Assembly: GCA_029202525.1 (NCBI GenBank)
Contig: CP119325.1
Coordinates: 5,244,001 to 5,308,000, forward strand
DNA from: Candidatus Pseudomonas phytovorans
Lineage (GTDB): Bacteria; Pseudomonadota; Gammaproteobacteria; Pseudomonadales; Pseudomonadaceae
Reading direction: 5' to 3'
Length of the DNA stretch: 64,000 nt
Numbering within the stretch: the stretch's first letter is position 1; each line of letters opens with the position of its first letter. The translations under genes were made by a program, and so were the position numbers. Positions 43,011 to 52,255 of this stretch are shown here, piece after piece. A model generated the notes under the pieces. That model saw only the letters and a program-made list of their open reading frames with translations, had not been told where the DNA came from and searched no databases.

Positions 43011-44113
43011 CAGCGCCGCCCCAGCAGGCGGGTGAATACGCTGCGGTACTGCTCGGCCACCACCGACCAGCGGTAACGGCGGTTGGCAATTTCATGCAGG
43101 CGCGTTGACAGTTGCGCTCGCGCATCAGCATCACCCATCAGCGCCTGTACATGGTTGCGCAGCGAGGTGCTGTCGGCAAAGTACAAGGCCTGGTCTTCGG
43201 TAGTGGCGCGGTTGAACGACACATCGAAGGCCACCACTGGCAAGCCCAGCCACATGGCTTCGACCAGCGACGGGTTGGTACCGCCGGCGCTGTGGCCATG
43301 CAGGTACACCGTGGCATTGCTGCGCAGCGGGCTCAGTTGCTCGACGTCGTAGATCGGGTCCAGCAGGTGGATGTTGCTCACCCCGTCGTATTGCTTGCGC
43401 AACTGCACGCCGTATTCGCTGTGGTTCCAGTTGCCGATGATCGCCAATGGCATGCCCGACCCGGCAAAGGCCTCGAGAATGACATGGATGTTGTTCTCCG
43501 GCTCGATACGGCAAACGGTGAAGGCATAGGGCGCATTGAGGAACGGGTAGGCATGGCGGGCTTGTTCGCTCGGCTCACCGGCGCGCGCCTGGTCGCCGCC
43601 GTAGGCGATCAACTCGCTGGGCTTGTTGTATTCGGCGGTCACGTACTCCTGCAGCACCTTGTTGTCGGTGATGACCGCGTGGGCAAAACGCACCGCCACG
43701 GCTTCGGACAACTTCAGGAACCAGCGGGCGAAGTTGGACCACTTGGCGCGCTTCCATTCGTAGCCGTCGATGTTCACCACGATCGGTTTGCGCGTCAGCA
43801 GGCGCATGAATGGCAGGGCGATGCAGCCAGAAACCCCCAAAATCAGCATCAGGTCGTGCTTGCGATAGGCGTGCAGCATGCTCAGCACATCATACGGAAT
43901 GCTTTGCACACCGTTGGCCTTGAGGTTCAGGTAAACCAGGCGGGCACGCTCGAAAAATTTCGGGCGCTCGGGGTAATGCGGCGCGCTGCAATACACGGTG
44001 AGTTCGCAGTCACTCGGCAGGTTACGCACCAATTGTTCAGTCAGTGTTTCCCAGCCACCGTATTGAGCGGGTAAACCGACCGTACCAATCACTGCAATTT
44101 TATAGGTCATCAA
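43010..44113 (-). CDS. Glycosyltransferase with DUF1972 N-terminal domain (GT4)
   Basis: A 367-residue enzyme. IAVIGTVGLPAQYGGWETLTEQLV (residues ~5-28) is the DUF1972 signature found in rhamnosyltransferase-type GT4 enzymes; the C-terminal half has YAFTVCRIEPENNIHVILEAF (~190) and LHGHSAGGTNPSLVEAMWLGLPVVAFD (~267) with the donor-binding E-x7-E. ATG 44113 and ATG 44110 are adjacent; the gene overlaps the upstream one by ~14 bp. Family members often add rhamnose, which fits the presence of rml genes, but donor identity is inference. Confidence 0.88.
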   Translation of the reverse strand: MMTYKIAVIGTVGLPAQYGGWETLTEQLVRNLPSDCELTVYCSAPHYPERPKFFERARLVYLNLKANGVQSIPYDVLSMLHAYRKHDLMLILGVSGCIALPFMRLLTRKPIVVNIDGYEWKRAKWSNFARWFLKLSEAVAVRFAHAVITDNKVLQEYVTAEYNKPSELIAYGGDQARAGEPSEQARHAYPFLNAPYAFTVCRIEPENNIHVILEAFAGSGMPLAIIGNWNHSEYGVQLRKQYDGVSNIHLLDPIYDVEQLSPLRSNATVYLHGHSAGGTNPSLVEAMWLGLPVVAFDVSFNRATTEDQALYFADSTSLRNHVQALMGDADARAQLSTRLHEIANRRYRWSVVAEQYRSVFTRLLGRR

Positions 44114-45191
44114 ACACCATCACGATATTTTTCTGGAAGTTGGCGGTGGAAAACTCACTCGCTTTCATGCGCGCTCGCTCGGAGAGTGCGTGGCACGCCT
44201 GTGGGTCCTGCGCCAGGCGCGCAACCGTGCGCACCAGCTGTTGGTGGTTCTTCGAATCGATCTGGTAGCCCTCTACCCCGTCGCTGACCAGCTCCACCGG
44301 GCCACCCACCGGCGGCACGATGGTCGGAATGCCGAAGGCCATCGCTTCGAGAATGGTCAGGCCGAAGGTTTCGACCCAACCGTCCACATGGGACAGGTTC
44401 AGCACCAGGCTAGCCTCGCGGTAGAACTTCGCCACATCCGAGCTGGCCGGGCTGAGCACGAGGTTTTTCGGCAGCGCCTTGCCGGCAAAATAGCTGTCTA
44501 CCTCCTGCGGGCTGGCGTTGAGCACCAGGGTGAACTTCAACTGCGGGTCGCCCGACATTTCGCTGGCCAGGGCAACAAACTCGTCCACCCCTTTGTAGCC
44601 TTTCAACGACGCCAGCATCAGCACATTGAAGCGGCCAGCGTGCAAGTGCTGGTAAGGCGTGGCCATCGCCTGTTGCTGAAAGCCTTCGGCCAGGCCGTTG
44701 TAGACGGTGACCGCCGGCACCCCGGCCACGCCCTCCTGCGCCTGCAAGTACCTGGAAACGTAGACCACCTTGCTGGCACAGCCGGCAATCACCCGGCGCA
44801 GGAACGCCTTCAACACTGCAGGCCGAATCGAAGTTTCGTGCACGTGGTAAACCACCTTGGCTCCCCGCAGGCGGGCAGCCAGGGCGGCACCAAATGGCAG
44901 CATGGTGTTGATCAGCACAACCTGCCCCGGCCGTACCCGGCGTAGCAGGCTGAAGAACAGCGCCACCTGCGAGCCGGCGTAGGCCAGCAAGGTCAGCCAA
45001 CGGTTGTCGAAGCGCTTGTAGGCAAACTTGCAGGTACGTACCTGCAGCTCGTCGAGCACGCCATGGCCGCTGCTGCCCACGTGCAGGGTGCATTCGGCGC
45101 CGCTTTGCTGCAGCGCGGTGATGGTCTGGTTCAGTACCCGGGGGCTACCGCTGTAGTCATTCAACAGATGAACAAAGTGCAACGTTTTCAT
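44100..45191 (-). CDS. GT4-family glycosyltransferase
   Basis: A 363-residue GT-B enzyme. N-terminal FVHLLNDYSGSPRVLNQTITALQQSG (~6) and KVVYHVHETSIRPAVLKAF (~135); C-terminal NVLMLASLKGYKGVDEFVALA (~188), LNLSHVDGWVETFGLTILEAMAFGIPTIVPPVGGPVELV (~262) with the GT4 E-x7-E motif complete. One of four or five transferases that assemble the O-unit. Overlaps both neighbours (ATGA upstream). Confidence 0.9.
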   Translation of the reverse strand: MKTLHFVHLLNDYSGSPRVLNQTITALQQSGAECTLHVGSSGHGVLDELQVRTCKFAYKRFDNRWLTLLAYAGSQVALFFSLLRRVRPGQVVLINTMLPFGAALAARLRGAKVVYHVHETSIRPAVLKAFLRRVIAGCASKVVYVSRYLQAQEGVAGVPAVTVYNGLAEGFQQQAMATPYQHLHAGRFNVLMLASLKGYKGVDEFVALASEMSGDPQLKFTLVLNASPQEVDSYFAGKALPKNLVLSPASSDVAKFYREASLVLNLSHVDGWVETFGLTILEAMAFGIPTIVPPVGGPVELVSDGVEGYQIDSKNHQQLVRTVARLAQDPQACHALSERARMKASEFSTANFQKNIVMVFDDL

Positions 45192-45895
45192 GCAACCCCT
45201 TCTTCAGCCACGCGTGCCTTGATGAACTTGGCCGGGACACCGCCATAAATCGAGTTCTCGCGGTACACGCCTGCCGCAACCACTGCCCCTGCGGCAAAAA
45301 TGCAGCCATCTTCGATCACCGCACCGTCAAGCACGGTCACCTTGGCGCCGATCCAGCAGTTGCGGCCAACCTTGATGCCTTGGCGGGTAACCCCCTGCAG
45401 GCGGATGGGCTGCAGCGGGTCCTCGAAGTTGTGGTTCTCCGAGTGGAAGCTGACAAAGTTGCCGATGATGGTGTCGCTGCCAATCTCGATGCCACCGGCG
45501 CAGCCGAGGAAGCAACCGGCGCCCAGGCCGACGTTGTCACCAATCACCAGGCCCTTGCCGATATTGGCCAGGCTGCCGGTGCACTCGATGATGATGTTTT
45601 TGTTCAACGACACGGCGGTGCCGAAGCGGATACCGTCGTTGGACAAGGCATCGACGAAGCAGCCCTGGTCGATCACTAGCCCGGGGCCGTACTCGATCTT
45701 GCTCACTTCCTTCAGCGTCACCCCCGATCCGACGAATGCCAGCCGCCGCCGGCGCAGGCGGATCACGCCTCGGCAGGCCATCAGCAGCTTGCTCACAATC
45801 AGGCCCAGCAGGTAGCTGGACGAGATCCGTCGATCAATCACCATTGGCCGTTTTTTAATCAGCAGCACCAGTTTTTCGAGCAAGGCATGCATCAT
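45188..45895 (-). CDS. Hexapeptide-repeat acyltransferase
   Basis: A 235-residue LbH acyltransferase. The first ~45 residues are basic with a hydrophobic stretch (LLGLIVSKLLMACRGVIRLRRRRL). Hexapeptide coils run from ~residue 65 to 220: DQGCFVDALSNDGIRFGTAVSLNKNIIIECTG in pieces, IGDNVGLGAGCFLG (~120), FVSFHSENHNFEDPLQPI (~150; the HSENHxF loop carries the catalytic His) and IGAKVTVLDGAVIEDGCIFAAGAVV (~183). Probably O-acetylates a sugar of the O-unit. Second ATG at 45892 is an equally good start. Confidence 0.86.
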   Translation of the reverse strand: MMHALLEKLVLLIKKRPMVIDRRISSSYLLGLIVSKLLMACRGVIRLRRRRLAFVGSGVTLKEVSKIEYGPGLVIDQGCFVDALSNDGIRFGTAVSLNKNIIIECTGSLANIGKGLVIGDNVGLGAGCFLGCAGGIEIGSDTIIGNFVSFHSENHNFEDPLQPIRLQGVTRQGIKVGRNCWIGAKVTVLDGAVIEDGCIFAAGAVVAAGVYRENSIYGGVPAKFIKARVAEEGVA

Positions 45896-46761
45896 TTCAC
45901 GGCCCTCATTTGGGTAAACAACGCCTTGACGAAGGCCGGCCTGCGGTAGGCCACGGCCTTGCGAATGGCGGCGTAGACCAGGTAGAGGTCAAGCAGGGCG
46001 CGCTGCACCAGGCTGTGGGACTGGAAGCTGATGCGCAGGCCGTGGATCATTTCTTCAAAGCGGAACAAGGCGCGTTCGGGGGTATCGGCGCTGTGCTCGG
46101 ACAGGTCGTGGGCAATCTCGACATCCAGTACGCAGGCCTTGGGGAAATAATCCTCGTAGCGAATGAAAAAGTCGGTGTCGGTGGCATAGAAACGCAGCCG
46201 CTCGTCATAGAACGGCTTCATGCGCTGGAAGCACTCATGGGTGAAGATGAGCCCGCTGTTGATGCCCAGCAGGTTTTTCGAGTCCACCAACCCGGGGGCT
46301 ACATTGGGGGTAAGGCGGCCCATGAACAGCCAACGCTGCCCGGGGCTGACCAGTTGCCCATGGCTGACCAGCCGGGGCATGAACACCCCCACCTGGTCGC
46401 CACCAGGCGCAGCGCGCACCTGGCCAATCTGCGCCAGGCAGCTGGACAGGCGTATGTTCGAATAGTTGGTGTCGTCGTCCGAAATCATGAACAGCTCGAT
46501 CCCGCCGGCAAACGCTTCTGCGGCCACTTGGTTATAGATGACCGACAGCCGCTGGTTATGCGCTTCGTACCAGCGCACGCCTGGGCATGGCTGTGCCACG
46601 CCGGGAGAGTTGTTCCAGACGTACAGCTGCAGGTCGATGCCCTCAGCCTCCAGCAATGCCTTTTGCGCGAGCAGTGACTGCAGGGCAATCGAGTCCTGGC
46701 TAGCTTTCCGATACAGAACGATCAGGACTGCCAAGCTCAACTTTTGTTCTTCTGTTTTCAC
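45892..46761 (-). CDS. GT2-family glycosyltransferase
   Basis: A ~289-residue GT-A enzyme: LAVLIVLYRKASQDSIALQSLL (~10), the donor/metal motif LFMISDDDTNYS (~91) with a D-x-D, and NSGLIFTHECFQRM (~165) and YATDTDFFIRYED (~190) for the acceptor/base region. It resembles rhamnosyl- and galactofuranosyl-type GT2 enzymes. The start is unsettled: GTG 46761 (or TTG 46764) overlaps the wzy 3' end by ~62 bp; TTG codons downstream are possible. The overlap supports co-translation. Confidence 0.85.
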   Translation of the reverse strand: MKTEEQKLSLAVLIVLYRKASQDSIALQSLLAQKALLEAEGIDLQLYVWNNSPGVAQPCPGVRWYEAHNQRLSVIYNQVAAEAFAGGIELFMISDDDTNYSNIRLSSCLAQIGQVRAAPGGDQVGVFMPRLVSHGQLVSPGQRWLFMGRLTPNVAPGLVDSKNLLGINSGLIFTHECFQRMKPFYDERLRFYATDTDFFIRYEDYFPKACVLDVEIAHDLSEHSADTPERALFRFEEMIHGLRISFQSHSLVQRALLDLYLVYAAIRKAVAYRRPAFVKALFTQMRAVK

Positions 46762-47965
46762 CAAGGATCACCATCACCACGATCGCAAAAATGTAAAGGA
46801 CCACACTGTTTGTATAAGACTGGAAAAAGAACGAGCTCAAGAAGAACGGGTAACTGGCAATCACGAAATTGCCCAAACCGTTTTTCCATGCACTGGCATG
46901 GGGCCTGTCCCGGACGATGATCGTCACCAGTTTGTGGTACCAGAGAATCAACCCGGCCATGATCAGCGCGCCAACCCATCCGCAGGTGGCCAGCAGGTTT
47001 AGCCAGAATGAATCGAACCAGTACGGCTGGCCCGGGCCCACCGAGCCAAAGCCATAGCCCATGGGGTGCGCGTTCAGCACCTCGTACATGTGCAACCACT
47101 GGCGCTCACGGTCCAGTGCAGACAAGTCCTGGGTGTAGCCCATCGACAGGTAGACGAAGATCGCCACGGTCAAGCCCACAAACTGCAGGTAGCCCAACAG
47201 CGAAATCAGCCACGCCGTCCGCAGGACCCTGGCCACCACCAGCATCGCGCAGATGCACACCAGGCCGATCATGGCCGTGCGCACCGAACCGATCGCAATC
47301 AACCCGCATAGCAGCACAAACGCAGCACTCAGCAGAAGGCGGCGGGTGAGCGACCAATTGCGCCCGCTGAGCAACACGGCCAGCGTCATGGCGGCGCTGT
47401 TGAGGATGACTGCGGAAAACTCGAGGGTGCCGGTAAAGAAGCCGGAAATCCGCGGCAACCCGTCACGCATCGAATTGTAGGGTTGCAGCTCGTAGCCTTT
47501 CGCAGCAAGTAGCGGCCAGTACCAGAACTGCTCCGCCGAGGCGATGGTCAGGTATTGGTACAACGCATACAGGCCAGTGAGCACGCTCATGGCCAGCACC
47601 GACCAGTACACATCTCGCAGCTTCTTCTCGGTCGACACCGCCTGTGCCCAGATAGCCACTGCCATGCCGACAAACACGGGCACGGCCAACGCGCGGAACA
47701 TGCGCACCGACCCCGCGCTCAGGTCACCGAACAGCAGGTACAGGAAGGCGAAGAACAGCACGATCAGCAACGATCTCCCCACTTCGAGGTTGACCATGCC
47801 ACGCGCCGTAACGCTGGCCAAAGCCCTCAGCAACAGCCACATGATCACCAACAGGCTGATCATTTCGCGCCAACCGGCAAAGGCGCTGCCCAGCCCGAGC
47901 GTCAGCACGGCAAAGTCGCTTAAGAACAGCAGGCAGAACAACACGCCGATAAAGACCTTGATCAC
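46700..47965 (-). CDS. wzy: O-antigen polymerase (Wzy/ligase family)
   Basis: A 421-residue membrane protein with ~10-11 segments and a Wzy_C/O-antigen-ligase-type region: IAIGSVRTAMIGLVCIC (~230), then the large periplasmic loop LSALDRERQWLHMYEVLNAHPMGYGFGSVGPG (~285-315), where the conserved arginine and the GxG region appear, then WLNLLATCGWVGALIM. As the only polytopic candidate besides Wzx in a Wzx/Wzy-type cluster it is the polymerase, not the ligase WaaL, which is usually in the core locus. GTG 47965 follows GAGG and sits 2 bp after the upstream stop; the longer frame lies within the upstream gene. Confidence 0.85.
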   Translation of the reverse strand: MIKVFIGVLFCLLFLSDFAVLTLGLGSAFAGWREMISLLVIMWLLLRALASVTARGMVNLEVGRSLLIVLFFAFLYLLFGDLSAGSVRMFRALAVPVFVGMAVAIWAQAVSTEKKLRDVYWSVLAMSVLTGLYALYQYLTIASAEQFWYWPLLAAKGYELQPYNSMRDGLPRISGFFTGTLEFSAVILNSAAMTLAVLLSGRNWSLTRRLLLSAAFVLLCGLIAIGSVRTAMIGLVCICAMLVVARVLRTAWLISLLGYLQFVGLTVAIFVYLSMGYTQDLSALDRERQWLHMYEVLNAHPMGYGFGSVGPGQPYWFDSFWLNLLATCGWVGALIMAGLILWYHKLVTIIVRDRPHASAWKNGLGNFVIASYPFFLSSFFFQSYTNSVVLYIFAIVVMVILGENRRTKVELGSPDRSVSES

Positions 47966-47967
47966 AC

Positions 47968-49404
47968 TTACCCTCGCGCTTTGGCAAACTTGGCCAGCCG
48001 CAACAGCGTGACCTTGATCAGGATCTTGAGACGCGGCACCCAGGCGTAAGAAAGCAGCACTCGCAACGCCAGTTTTGTGTCCATCCGGCACAAGGCGTCA
48101 AAGACATCCGCAGGGATCATGCTAGTGACCTTACCTGTCGGTTTCATGAAATCGAGGTTGCCCGACCACGGCAGCATGGCTGCCAGCTGGTTTTCGCTGT
48201 ACTCGCCCCGCTCGATGCAGGCCAGGTAGCGCGCTTTTACGGCTTCTACCGAGTTCACCTGTTGCACCGCTTCGACCACCGGCGCAATGGGTTGAGGTTG
48301 GTCGATGCTGGCAAGCAGCTGATCGACACCGGCTACCTTCAGGCTATCAGCGGGTGAATAACCCTGAATGGGTGCAACCAACCCTACACAGCGCCGGCCC
48401 TTGAGCAGTTGCTCAGCGAACGCCGTGCCACCGGGTATAGGGTAGCTGTCCAGGTAAAAGTCGGCTTTTTCCGCAAAGGCCAGATAATCCTTGTACGGCA
48501 GGTGACGGCGGATGAAAAAGCGCGTGGGGTATCGCAGCTTCACTGCCCACCACCACGTGTTGGTCAGCGGGTTGGCACCAATGATCCAGCACTCGGCGTT
48601 CGGGAATCTGTCGAGTATCGCCGTGATCGACGGGCGCATGTCCAGGCCGCCATGGGGCTTGTACTTGGCCGCCGAGGCTGCGCTGAACACTTTGATCCGC
48701 TCATGCGTGGGCGCAGCATCTGGCACTTTTGCGCCGCTGGTTTCGATCGGGATCGCCAGGAAGCTCTTTTGGCAGGTGAGGTGCTTTTTCTTGTCGAGGT
48801 GGTGCCCGTACGCGCTGATCTCGAAATACACATCCGCCACTGAAGCGCCGAAACTGAATACATGGTCGGCGTGGTTGACGAAATACACCGTCACTGCGGC
48901 ACCACGCTGCTGCTTCAGCACGCCACAGGCAACGGTGGTTATGATGTCGTCCGGGTGGATGTGCAGAACCACCTTGTCGTACTGGGAAAGAGTGTCGACG
49001 ATGGACTGCAAGCGGGTGCAAGGATCATCGCCGCGCGCCACTTCGATATGGGCGAAATAGCCATTCAGGCGTTCAATTACCTGGGGTTTGGCGCTGCGTG
49101 CCACCAGCAGGTCCACGGGCCCCTCGTGCATGTGCGCCAAGCGCTCCATCAGGCGGGTGTGCCCGCCTTGCATGTAGGGTTCGCTGACCACATGCAGGCA
49201 GCCCCGCGATGTGCCGCTGGCGACCGGCACCGTGACCAGACCGACGCATTGGGCGACCAAGTGGCGCTCCAGCGCTGCCGCCTCGTAAATGCCCAGATCC
49301 ACCGCCCACAACAACGCCCCATATAGCCGTGCCTGCTCCAGGGCCTGGCCTGGCTCGGCGCCAAGGATGCGTCCATGTAATTGTTCGATGACGTCCTTCA
49401 TCAT
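47968..49404 (-). CDS. Putative glycosyltransferase (GT-B type)
   Basis: A 478-residue soluble protein I cannot assign to a named family with confidence. Residues ~65-230 form a Rossmann-like domain (CLHVVSEPYMQGGHTRLMERLAH, KVVLHIHPDDIITTVACGVL); residues ~235-420 look like a second one (IKVFSAASAAKYKP, AECWIIGANPLTNTWWWAVKL, DFYLDSYPIPGGTAFAEQLLKGRRCVGLV), where the last segment resembles the donor-binding region of GT41/GT-B enzymes (PIPGGTAFAEQL). Located between wzx and wzy, it probably adds one sugar of the O-unit. Confidence 0.78.
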   Translation of the reverse strand: MMKDVIEQLHGRILGAEPGQALEQARLYGALLWAVDLGIYEAAALERHLVAQCVGLVTVPVASGTSRGCLHVVSEPYMQGGHTRLMERLAHMHEGPVDLLVARSAKPQVIERLNGYFAHIEVARGDDPCTRLQSIVDTLSQYDKVVLHIHPDDIITTVACGVLKQQRGAAVTVYFVNHADHVFSFGASVADVYFEISAYGHHLDKKKHLTCQKSFLAIPIETSGAKVPDAAPTHERIKVFSAASAAKYKPHGGLDMRPSITAILDRFPNAECWIIGANPLTNTWWWAVKLRYPTRFFIRRHLPYKDYLAFAEKADFYLDSYPIPGGTAFAEQLLKGRRCVGLVAPIQGYSPADSLKVAGVDQLLASIDQPQPIAPVVEAVQQVNSVEAVKARYLACIERGEYSENQLAAMLPWSGNLDFMKPTGKVTSMIPADVFDALCRMDTKLALRVLLSYAWVPRLKILIKVTLLRLAKFAKARG

Positions 49405-49407
49405 TAC

Positions 49408-50679
49408 TTAGCTCCGCGCCGTACTACCAACAATGATCTGCAAACGACGGAACACTGCAAAATACATGACTATTGCGTACAGCAGGTAGTTAGTCGCGTA
49501 GGCAAGGGTTACCTTCTCATAACCCCACAACTGCGTTAAATAAACCGTCAATGCATACAGTGAAAGGGTCGAAAGAATCTCGGTCACCAGATACAACCGA
49601 GTAAGCGCCTTGCCCAGCATCAGGTAGGCCATCAACCAACTCACTACCTTCAAGCTGTCTCCGACCATCTGCCATGCGAACAGTTCACGCATGGGCAGGA
49701 AAGACTCCGAGAACAGCATGTGGATGATGAAATCCCTGAGCAGGTAGATGACCAGGCCTGCGGCAACGGTCAGAGGCAGGATCAGCTTGTACCCTTGTAT
49801 GATTTCCCGACGCAATTCACCTGCATCGGAGAGTTCGGAAAGCCTTGGCAGATAATAGACTGCCAGTGTCGTGGTGATCAGCATCAGATAGGCCGTGCTC
49901 AGACGCCACATGGCCTCCCAGTAGCCTGCATGATCCCATCCGAATTCCGTGCCCAGGTAGTCACGAATGAAGACATGGCAAACGGGTAGCGAGCATGCTG
50001 TCACTACAGCCATCAGAGCAAATTTGCCAAGCCTGGACAACGATTGCTTGTCCAGTGCCCCGATGAAGTCAGTGATGCGAAACCATTGGGTTCGCATGCA
50101 GATAACCAGCGTGGCCACAAAACTCAACGACTGGTAGACCGCCAGCGAAACCAACGCACCGTATAAGCCCAGCTTGATCGTCAGGGCGCACGTCACCACC
50201 AGCGATATCAGGCTGCCGAAAATGTTGGCGAGTACGTACCGCCGCACATCCTTCTTGCCGTTCAGGATGCCGAGCAGCAGTGAATTGAACGCAAAAAACA
50301 CCAAGGTACAGGCAAACCACACCAGCACAGGTGCGAGTGTTTCGTCATTGAAAAACCAGCCTGCCAAAGGTGCCTGCAAAACCACGATCAGCACGGCCAG
50401 AACCGCTGAAACCAGCAGTGACAGCGTGCCGGCGGTACGCCAGATCTTGTGTTGCTCAGCCGGCTGTTCAGCAAATTCCGCCGTGTACTTGGTAACACCT
50501 GTGCTGACAGCACCGCTGGCCAGTGTGGTGAACATGGTCACGGCATTTTGCAATTGTCCGATCGCCGCGTACCCCGCTGGCCCTACATAAAGTGCCAGCA
50601 CTTTGTTAAGCCCCAGCAAAGTCGCCATCTTTACAAAAACAGCAATAGCATTCAGCAGACTGGTCTTGATCAACGTCAT
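49408..50679 (-). CDS. wzx: O-antigen flippase
   Basis: A 423-residue polytopic protein with ~12 segments of the MOP/PST family, close in pattern to WzxE: LLNAIAVFVKMATLLGLNKVLALYVGPAGYAAIGQLQNAV (in pieces, ~8-48), ASGAVSTGVTKYTAEF (~54), FNSLLLGILNGKKDVRRYV (~132). It flips undecaprenyl-diphosphate-linked O-units to the periplasm. Three base pairs separate it from both neighbours. Confidence 0.93.
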   Translation of the reverse strand: MTLIKTSLLNAIAVFVKMATLLGLNKVLALYVGPAGYAAIGQLQNAVTMFTTLASGAVSTGVTKYTAEFAEQPAEQHKIWRTAGTLSLLVSAVLAVLIVVLQAPLAGWFFNDETLAPVLVWFACTLVFFAFNSLLLGILNGKKDVRRYVLANIFGSLISLVVTCALTIKLGLYGALVSLAVYQSLSFVATLVICMRTQWFRITDFIGALDKQSLSRLGKFALMAVVTACSLPVCHVFIRDYLGTEFGWDHAGYWEAMWRLSTAYLMLITTTLAVYYLPRLSELSDAGELRREIIQGYKLILPLTVAAGLVIYLLRDFIIHMLFSESFLPMRELFAWQMVGDSLKVVSWLMAYLMLGKALTRLYLVTEILSTLSLYALTVYLTQLWGYEKVTLAYATNYLLYAIVMYFAVFRRLQIIVGSTARS

Positions 50680-50682
50680 GAA

Positions 50683-51795
50683 TTAATGCCCGGATACAGC
50701 AAAAATGTTGCAGGCATCGATGACGGTCTGGATATCCGCGTCGCTCATGGTAGGGTCTACAGGCAGGCTGAGAACCTCGTCATGAATGCGTTCAGTAATC
50801 GGCAAGCTCAACCCATGGTACTGGCTATAGGCCTGTTGCTTGTGTGGCGGGATCGGGTAGTGAACCAGCGTCTGCACGCCCTGCTCCCGCAGGTGTTGCT
50901 GCAGCTCACTCCTGTAAGCGGTGCGGGCAACATAAAGATGCCAGACATGCTCTTCGGCAGATTCTGCTTGCGGCTGTGCAATATATTCATTGTGAATACC
51001 TGCACGGTAGCACGCGGCGATATGCCGTCGCCTGGCTATCTCTTCGTCAAGATGCTTGAGTTTCACATCCAGCATTGCCGCCTGGATTTCATCCAGCCGG
51101 CTGTTCACACCTACGTACAAATTCTTGTACTTCTCGTGGGAACCGTAGTTTCTGAGGGCTCTCAGCACTTCTGCCAATTCGGGGTCCGAGGTGGTGATGG
51201 CCCCCGCATCTCCCAGCGCCCCCAGATTCTTGCCTGGGTAGAAGCTGAAACCTGAGGCATCTCCCCAACTCCCCGCCCGCTTGCCATCAATGGAAGCTCC
51301 ATGCGCCTGGGCCGAGTCTTCGAGCACCAGCAATCCGTACTCGCTGGCAATCGCATTGATAGCCTTCATGTCAGCAATCTGCCCATACAAATGCACAGGC
51401 AAAATGACACGCGTCTTGTCGGTGATCGCACGGCGAATGAGGGATGCGTCGATATTGAACGTTGCTGCATCCGGCTCGATGAAGACAGGCTCCAGCCCAC
51501 TGGCAGTAATTGCCAAAATGCTAGCAATGTAGGTATTGGCAGGGACGATCACTTCATCTCCCTGCTTGACTCGCCCAAGTTGCTTCCATGCGGTCAAGGT
51601 CAGCGTCAGTGCATCGAGGCCGTTTGCCACACCAATGCACTGCGCAGTACCGCAATAGGCGGCAAAGTTGCTTTCAAAACGCGCCAGTGCGTTACCACCG
51701 ATGTACCAACCAGAGTCGATGACATCGGCACACGCCTGCAGCAATTCTTCGCGGTATTGTCTGTTAACGGCCTTGAGATTCAGGAAATCAACCAT
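50683..51795 (-). CDS. fdtB: dTDP-3-keto-6-deoxyhexose 3-aminotransferase (FdtB/QdtB type)
   Basis: A 370-residue DegT/DnrJ/EryC1/StrS aminotransferase. The PLP lysine is in SFYPGKNLGALGDAGAI (~residue 184), EDSAQAHGASIDGKRAG (~157) is the preceding PLP contact, and GVNSRLDEIQAAMLDVKL (~230) is family-wide. The PGKNLGALGDAGA form is characteristic of FdtB/QdtB. It transfers an amino group to the C3 ketone made by the FdtA domain. Overlaps the acetyltransferase gene by 8 bp. Fuc3N and Qui3N routes use near-identical enzymes, so the symbol is a best guess. Confidence 0.86.
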   Translation of the reverse strand: MVDFLNLKAVNRQYREELLQACADVIDSGWYIGGNALARFESNFAAYCGTAQCIGVANGLDALTLTLTAWKQLGRVKQGDEVIVPANTYIASILAITASGLEPVFIEPDAATFNIDASLIRRAITDKTRVILPVHLYGQIADMKAINAIASEYGLLVLEDSAQAHGASIDGKRAGSWGDASGFSFYPGKNLGALGDAGAITTSDPELAEVLRALRNYGSHEKYKNLYVGVNSRLDEIQAAMLDVKLKHLDEEIARRRHIAACYRAGIHNEYIAQPQAESAEEHVWHLYVARTAYRSELQQHLREQGVQTLVHYPIPPHKQQAYSQYHGLSLPITERIHDEVLSLPVDPTMSDADIQTVIDACNIFAVSGH

Positions 51796-52255
51796 GCTCT
51801 AGCTCCCTTATTATTTTTGCAGGATTACCCACAACCACACAGTAGTCAGGTACATCCTTGGTCACGACGGCACCAGCACCCACCATGGCGTGTCGCCCAA
51901 TCGTGACGCCCGGGAGCAATGTCGCATTGGCACCGATGCTGCAGCCTTCTTTCAGCACCGTGACTTCGTACGCTTCGGGGTAGCACTTGGAGCGCGGTAC
52001 CCTGTCGTTGGTGAAAGTAGCATTTGGGCCAATGAAAACATTGTCCTCGATCACAAGCCCTTCCCAGAGAAACACACCACTTTTTACAGTGACATTATCT
52101 CCCAGCACCACACCTCCCTCGATCAGGGTATGAGCGCAAATATTGCAATTGCTGCCAATTTGCGCCCCCTTGAGGATGACGGCGTATTGCCAGATTCTGG
52201 TTTTCTCCCCGATAACATCGGTTTGGACATCCGCCAACGCATGAATACTAGGCAC
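51788..52255 (-). CDS. fdtC: dTDP-3-amino-3,6-dideoxyhexose N-acetyltransferase (FdtC/QdtC type)
   Basis: A 155-residue LbH acetyltransferase whose hexapeptide repeats cover nearly the whole chain: IHALADVQTDVIGEKTRIWQYAVI, IGSNCNICAHTLIEGGVVLGDNVTVKSG in pieces, NVFIGPNATFTNDRVPRS (~78) and IGRHAMVGAGAVVTKDVPDY (~125). The FTNDxxPRS loop is typical of QdtC/FdtC/WlbB-type sugar N-acetyltransferases. GTG 52255 gives a family-like start; ATG 52282 lies further into the preceding gene. Final step to dTDP-Fuc3NAc or -Qui3NAc. Confidence 0.85.
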   Translation of the reverse strand: MPSIHALADVQTDVIGEKTRIWQYAVILKGAQIGSNCNICAHTLIEGGVVLGDNVTVKSGVFLWEGLVIEDNVFIGPNATFTNDRVPRSKCYPEAYEVTVLKEGCSIGANATLLPGVTIGRHAMVGAGAVVTKDVPDYCVVVGNPAKIIRELEHG